The position numbers were made by a program, and so were the translations under genes. DNA of 64,000 nt, taken from Synaphobranchus kaupii. Lineage: Eukaryota > Chordata > Actinopteri > Anguilliformes > Synaphobranchidae. Under the pieces are notes generated by a model. It was not told the origin of the DNA, ran no database searches, and was given only the letters and a program-made list of their open reading frames with translations. This document shows, in pieces, positions 59,360-64,000 of this stretch. Where the stretch lies: contig CM056391.1 of assembly GCA_029718625.1 (NCBI GenBank), forward strand, positions 22,792,305-22,856,304, written 5' to 3'. Position 1 is the first letter of the stretch; each line of letters begins with the position of its first letter.

Positions 59360-60389
59360 CTGTGGGCAGAGCGCGGGGCACTGGATGGACTCTTAAGAGC
59401 CGGTGCTGCTGTCCTGAGTGCTGCTTCCACGGGGACGGCCACGATGAAGAGCGAGGTCCCATCTGACGCGCCAGGCAGACACGAGCACCTGAAGGGGGCG
59501 CTGGCCAACCCAGAGCCCATGGAGGCCGCCAAGAGCTTCCCCGCAGACATGGAGGTGATCGGCAAGGTGGGCAGCGAGTTCGCGCCGCTCTGCGCCGAGG
59601 CCCGGCACAGGCCCCTGCGGGAGGCGGGCCCCGGGGCCCGCAGGGACACGGACAGGGGCCTGCCCGCGCGCAAGAAGCGCAAGAGCCAGCAGGCGGGGCC
59701 CTCGGACTGCGCGCTGAAGGAGGGCCGCTTGGCGGGCGGGCCCCTGGCGACCCCGCTCCGCGGGGCCGGCGCGCTGCAGGGCCGGGGCGAGGACGAGCGG
59801 CGCCTGGAGTCGTCGTTCAGCGAGTGCGCCTCCTCGCCCTCCTCCAGCCTGCGCTTCGGCGACTCGGACACGCTCAGCTCGTCGGAGGAGGCCGTGGGCG
59901 GGCAAGGGGTGGGGGTCGCGGGCGGAGGAGTGGCGGGGGCGCTGCAGCAGAGGAAGGCGGGCGCCGTGTCGGCAGGGGGCGGGGCCGCCGGGGTGGGGTT
60001 ACGCCCCGCGGCGGGCCGGACTCGGGGGAGCGGCAGGCCGCAGAAGTGGGCGCGGCCCGAGCCGGAGCCCGTGCTGCTGAAGCGGCCGTGCCTGAGCGCC
60101 CAGCGCCGCCCGCCGCACAGGAAGCGCTTCGTGAAGGCGGGGCCCGGGGCGGGTGCGGGCGCGGCCGGCGCCCAGCGGACTCCGAAGCAGAAGGAGCGGC
60201 TGCAGCTCCAGAGGAGGAAGCGGGAGGTGATCGCCCGCAGGAAGTACGCCCTCCTCCACAGCACCAGCAGCTCCAGCGAGGAGCTGAGCAGCGAGTCCTC
60301 CTCGGCCTCCTCCACAGAGGGAGAGGACGAGCTGTACGTGGACGTCAGCAGCAGCAGCAGTCAGCCCGGCAGCGCCGCCATGGCCGCAG
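59360..60389 (+). CDS. rnf111: rnf111 (Arkadia) first coding exon; gene continues beyond the window
   Basis: The acceptor is TCCTGAAG at 59359 and the donor GTAAAA follows 60389. Translation from the ATG at 59444 gives MKSEVPSDAP...PEPMEAAKSFPADMEVIGKV, then ARKKRKSQQAGPS (a basic NLS-like block), FGDSDT, KRFVKA, QKERLQLQRRKREVIARRKY and a Ser/Glu-rich stretch ending in phase 1. This is the N-terminal part of RNF111/Arkadia, a nuclear RING E3 ligase that degrades SnoN/Ski/Smad7 and recognises SUMO chains. The SIMs and RING are encoded further downstream. Human RNF111 as I recall it starts 17 residues earlier, and that extension is not evident here. The exon is extremely GC-rich and has a Gly/Ala-rich insertion (about 59890-60060) not in the human protein. 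Confidence 0.93.
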
Positions 60390-60908
60390 GTAAAACCCGC
60401 AAACGTGAAGTGACCCATTATACCTTCTGACAAGCAGGAGTGGAAATGACCCTCCTAATGTTTTTCCTGTTGGAGCCACTCCAGGTCTTACCATGAGCCT
60501 GTTAGCATAGCACCGTCAGGCAGGTTCCATTCACTCTAATTCTAGAAAGATCTGGCTCAAACTGCTTTGTATTGTGACAGCTATACAAATCCCTGAGCCA
60601 CAGTCATACACACCCATAATAACACACTCATATACTTTACTGTACACCATTCCTCAGCGCCAGGGGGCAGGACCCTAATTGTTTAGCCACTCTACATGGA
60701 TCTAGAATAGCTAAACTACAGCACAAAACACCTTAACACCGATGTGTGAAAAAGGACATGGAACCCATTGGCATTCTCACAGTGTGGAGTTAAATGGCTT
60801 TGATAGCGTTGAGTGCAGCTGCTCTGTTTTCCAGCTGTTTACAGCCCTAGTTACTAAGGAGGAGGAGCGAGGGCGGAAAGGCCAGCAACCTCCTTGCATA
60901 GCCGCGCT

Positions 60909-61612
60909 GTTTCACTAGCACAAAGCACAGCGCCGTACACTAGCACACAGCTCAGCTCCGTACACTAGCACACAGCTCAGCTCCACTAGCACACAGCACA
61001 GCTCCGTACACTAGCACACAGTACAGCTCCGTACACTAGCACACAGCTCAGCTCCGTACACTAGCACACAGCTCAGCTCCACTAGCACACAGCGCAGCTC
61101 CGTACACTAGCACACAGTACAGCTCCGTACACTAGCACACAGCTCAGCTCCGTACACTAGCACACAGCTCAGCTCCACTAGCACACAGCACAGCTCCGTA
61201 CACTAGCACACAGTACAGCTCCGTACACTAGCACACAGCTCAGCTCCGTACACTAGCACACAGCTCAGCTCCACTAGCACACAGCACAGCTCCGTACACT
61301 AGCACACAGTACAGCTCCGTACACTAGCACACAGCTCAGCTCCGTACACTAGCACACAGCTCAGCTCCACTAGCACACAGCACAGCTCCGTACACTAGCA
61401 CACAGCTCAGCTCCGTACACTAGCACACAGCTCAGCTCCGTACACTAGCACACAGCTCAGCTCCACTAGCACACAGCACAGCTCCGTACACTAGCACACA
61501 GCGCAGCTCCTCTAGCACACAACACAGTGCTGTGCACTAGCACACAGCACAGCTCCGTACACTAGCACACAGCGCAGCTCCGTACACTAGCACACAGCAC
61601 AGATTAACACTG
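60909..61612. repeat. higher-order minisatellite, 96-bp super-unit
   Basis: Basic units are CTCCGTACACTAGCACACAG plus CTCAG, TACAG or GCGCAG-type ends (25 bp), and a shortened 21-bp form CTCCACTAGCACACAGCACA G. The order TACAG-type, CTCAG-type, CTCAG-type, 21-bp form repeats, giving 25+25+25+21 = 96 bp, about five times. It is inside an rnf111 intron. Confidence 0.9.
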
Positions 61613-62346
61613 TAAGAAAATAAAACATTTTCTAACAGAGCGGCGGTTTCAACATCCGATTTCCGAGTGGTATTTCAGCAAGAATTTAGCTCAAGAGCGA
61701 AAGCTTTTCCACAACTACAGGAAGGCCATGGCAAAAATAAATTTTGCACATAAAATATTTAGAGAACACCCCGAAAAACGGCATAACAAGTCGCTTCTGG
61801 CTCGGCGCCCATCTGGTTTTGACGTGCTGTTTGAACTACACACAGCGCTGTGGGGAAGCGAAGGGCTGAACCCCCAGAAGCTGACGGGAGATCCTGGTCC
61901 CGTCCCCCTCCTCCTTGCGCACGTTTGACACGTCCCGTTTGCTCCGGAGGATTCTCAGCCCCGTCGAGCCGCTGTGCTCTGTTCTCGTAACGCCGGGGCC
62001 TTTGAGACGCCGGGGCTGCTTGAGGCCCGGGCGAGGTTGCTGCTGGCTCCGTTTGAGCTCGCTGGCTGCTTTCTCTGCGGCGGATCTCGGCAGAAAGGAG
62101 ATGAGAACAGAATTTTCTTTAACCCGAACCGTGACTAAAAACGCGCCTGCCGTGGTGCTCTGCCGTCGCTCCCGTAGGCCGTAGCCTGGAGCACCGTCAC
62201 CGTCTCCCGCGCTCGTTTACTGGACACCTGTGTGCAGCTTGGAAAGGTGCTCGGTCTGAGGGTGAATATTATTCTTGCTGTTCATCGGTGTCACGCGCAA
62301 GTGTGAGATTATCCAACGAGCAGCTCGCATAATTAATGACAATGAT

Positions 62347-62361
62347 GGGGGGGGGGGGGGG
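62347..62361 (+). repeat. G15 homopolymer
   Basis: A run of G in the rnf111 intron. Similar G runs occur at about 37628-37641 and 56056-56064. Confidence 0.75.
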
Positions 62362-62792
62362 TTTTGTCTTGCTCGGTTTTGAATGCAGTCCTGCTCCCCA
62401 CACCTGTAGAAGGACAGTTATGTTTTTTTGTAGACAGCGGCCCTCTTTGGTGGCCCTGTTGAAAGACGGTTGCATTTCCTGTGTAGAGGGAGAGTAGTGT
62501 GGAGTAATTTAAACTCTCACTCCGGTGGTAGTTTGAGCAGACAGTCGACAGTTTGGGCTCACAGTCGCATTGCTATGCCAGTCTGCCAGTCCATTGTATG
62601 GTGCGCAGCAGCACTACAAAAGCTCAATTAATTGATGGATCAGACCTTGTGAGTCATGACTCATGATGAATAGGAGCTTATACAGCAAAGATATATTTGT
62701 GTGTGTGTCTGTGTGTGTCTGTGTGCACGCACTCACTTGTGGGCACCATGTCTAACCGCATTTGTCCGGGGCTGAAACATTCTGTTCAAACT

Positions 62793-63405
62793 GGCTTTAT
62801 TCAGTGCCCTGTTACAGGATCTCTGTAGAGTCTGTAGTTTATGGCTTTATTCAGTGCCCTGTTACAGGATCTCTGTAGAGTCTGTAGTTTATGGCTTTAT
62901 TCAGTGCCCTGTTACAGGATCTCTGTGGAGCTGTGCAGTTTCTGGCTTTATTCAGTGCCCTGTTACAGGATCTCTGTGGAGCTGTGTAGTTTCTGGCTTT
63001 ATTCAGTGCCCTGTTACAGGATCTCTGTGGAGCTGTGTAGTTTCTGGCTTTATTCAGTGCCCTGTTACAGGATCTCTGTAGAGTCTGTAGTTTATGGCTT
63101 TATTCAGTGCCCTGTTACAGGATCTCTGTGGAGCTGTGCAGTTTCTGGCTTTATTCAGTGCCCTGTTACAGGACCTCTGTAGAGCTGTGTAGTTTATGGC
63201 TTTATTCAGTGCCCTGTTACAGGATCTCTGTAGAGTCTGTAGTTTATGGCTTTATTCAGTGCCCTGTTACAGGATCTCTGTGGAGCTGTGCAGTTTCTGG
63301 CTTTATTCAGTGCCCTGTTACAGGATCTCTGTGGAGCTGTGCAGTTTCTGGCTTTATTCAGTGCCCTGTTACAGGATCTCTGTGGAGCTGTGCAGTTTCT
63401 GGGTG
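62793..63405. repeat. 50/51-bp minisatellite, about 12 copies
   Basis: The unit starts GGCTTTATTCAGTGCCCTGT and TACAGGATCTCTGT. Then type A (AGAGTCTGTAGTTTAT, 50 bp) or type B (GGAGCTGTGCAGTTTCT, 51 bp). Types alternate in blocks (A A B B B A B ... A B B B). Open frames across it are a by-product of the 51-bp period. Confidence 0.9.
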
Positions 63406-64000
63406 CCCGTGGCGTCGGGGTTAAGCCTGGGGTTTGGATTCTCTGGCCATTGCTCATGTGCAGTAGAATGCATTCAAAGGGCCCGAGCCAAAGATCAGCG
63501 AGGATCCGCTTACACGCTCTCTCCTCGCGCCACGTCGCGCTGTACCGACATCCAGGGCTAAGCCTGCTAGCACGTCTATTAGCATATATACCCCATAGCT
63601 CCAATAAGACATTAAACAAAAGAGGGTTTGTTGAGTTCATGTTTTAAAATGAATTTCTTTAAAATTTCCATTATTCATACTTTTGTTTTTAAACTGTCAT
63701 CTGTAGCTAGTGCTGTAAATTATCAGCATAGGAACTGAATTTCTAAAGAATTGTAATGCATCCCTGGTGTACGGGGATTGCAGCCATACTGATAATGAAA
63801 GTAGCAGCAAGGCTTCGCGGCCCTTTTTAAAAAAAATTAAAAAAATTATTATTATTGTTATTATTATAATTTTTTTTTTACAATGCCCTCTTTTGCAGTG
63901 CAACTTCTCATTCAACTCTTTTACAAAGTGATGCAGTGTGTTGGGCAAGTGTTATTGCACAGTGCATAACCTGCAGTCGATTTGCCAACAGAGACCTGAA

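Larger units (their letters stand above)
60390..64000. other. rnf111: intron of rnf111 with two large tandem arrays
   Basis: It follows the donor at 60390. It contains the arrays 60909-61612 and 62793-63405 and a G15 run (62347-62361). No further exon with RNF111 similarity was seen, so the next exon (SIM region) lies beyond the window. Confidence 0.75.

Noticed and set aside
59326..60315. 329-codon open frame on the minus strand opposite rnf111 exon
   Set aside because: It is the antisense of a very GC-rich coding exon, and stop codons are rare there in all frames. The Pro/Ala/Ser composition fits no family.
59824..60393. Gly/Arg-rich plus-strand frame (189 codons)
   Set aside because: Shadow frame of the RNF111 exon. 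The RNF111 frame has clear protein similarity and correct splice sites.
62841..63640. Repetitive peptide frames (ALFSALLQDLCR-type)
   Set aside because: They come from the 50/51-bp minisatellite in an intron. The same sequence is open in several frames and in antisense.

Overview
This is a vertebrate, almost certainly teleost fish, nuclear DNA window. The evidence is split genes with GT-AG introns of 0.3-10 kb, abundant Tc1/mariner and hAT-like DNA transposons, a tRNA-derived SINE-like repeat, long dinucleotide and minisatellite arrays, and exons that read as orthologues of three vertebrate genes. Most long open frames in the window are not genes. Exons were recognised by protein similarity recalled from knowledge of the families and then checked by splice sites and codon phase. 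I had no database access.

The layout is three genes in the order known from human chromosome 15q21-22 (MINDY2 - SLTM - RNF111). (1) mindy2/fam63b, + strand: the last seven coding exons lie between 5790 and 20759, and the 5' exons, including the one with the catalytic Cys, lie upstream of the window. (2) sltm, - strand, complete: 20 coding exons from the ATG at 46366 down to the stop at 25323. The splice phases all agree and give 946 residues with an N-terminal SAP domain, an RRM, a charged coiled coil and an RGG-like tail. (3) rnf111 (Arkadia), + strand: one or two candidate 5' exons (ending 49074 and 54297) and the first large coding exon (59360-60389). The remaining exons, including the RING domain, lie beyond 64000. 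mindy2 and sltm converge; sltm and rnf111 diverge from a region of about 2.6 kb.

The rest is intronic and intergenic DNA with many repeats. A nearly intact Tc1-like transposon (32396-33926) carries one internal stop. A nested composite of about 4.2 kb (38795-42961) holds an L1-like LINE fragment, a decayed Tc1 copy and an hAT-type MITE. A second Tc1 remnant sits near 44.1-44.76 kb. A large self-complementary element (46694-47636) lies between the sltm and rnf111 promoters. There are three copies of a short palindromic MITE, several hAT-like short elements, minisatellites (28 bp, about 38 bp, 50/51 bp and a 96-bp higher-order array), a (GT)n tract of about 150 bp, and clusters of the palindrome GCTAACGTTAGC.

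The three genes share no pathway in an operon sense. MINDY2 is a K48-ubiquitin-chain deubiquitinase, SLTM is a nuclear SAFB-family RNA/DNA-binding transcription modulator, and RNF111 is a nuclear E3 ubiquitin ligase in TGF-beta/SUMO signalling. I found no sign of a new multi-gene system. The unusual points are regulatory, structural or mobile-element observations, listed as findings.
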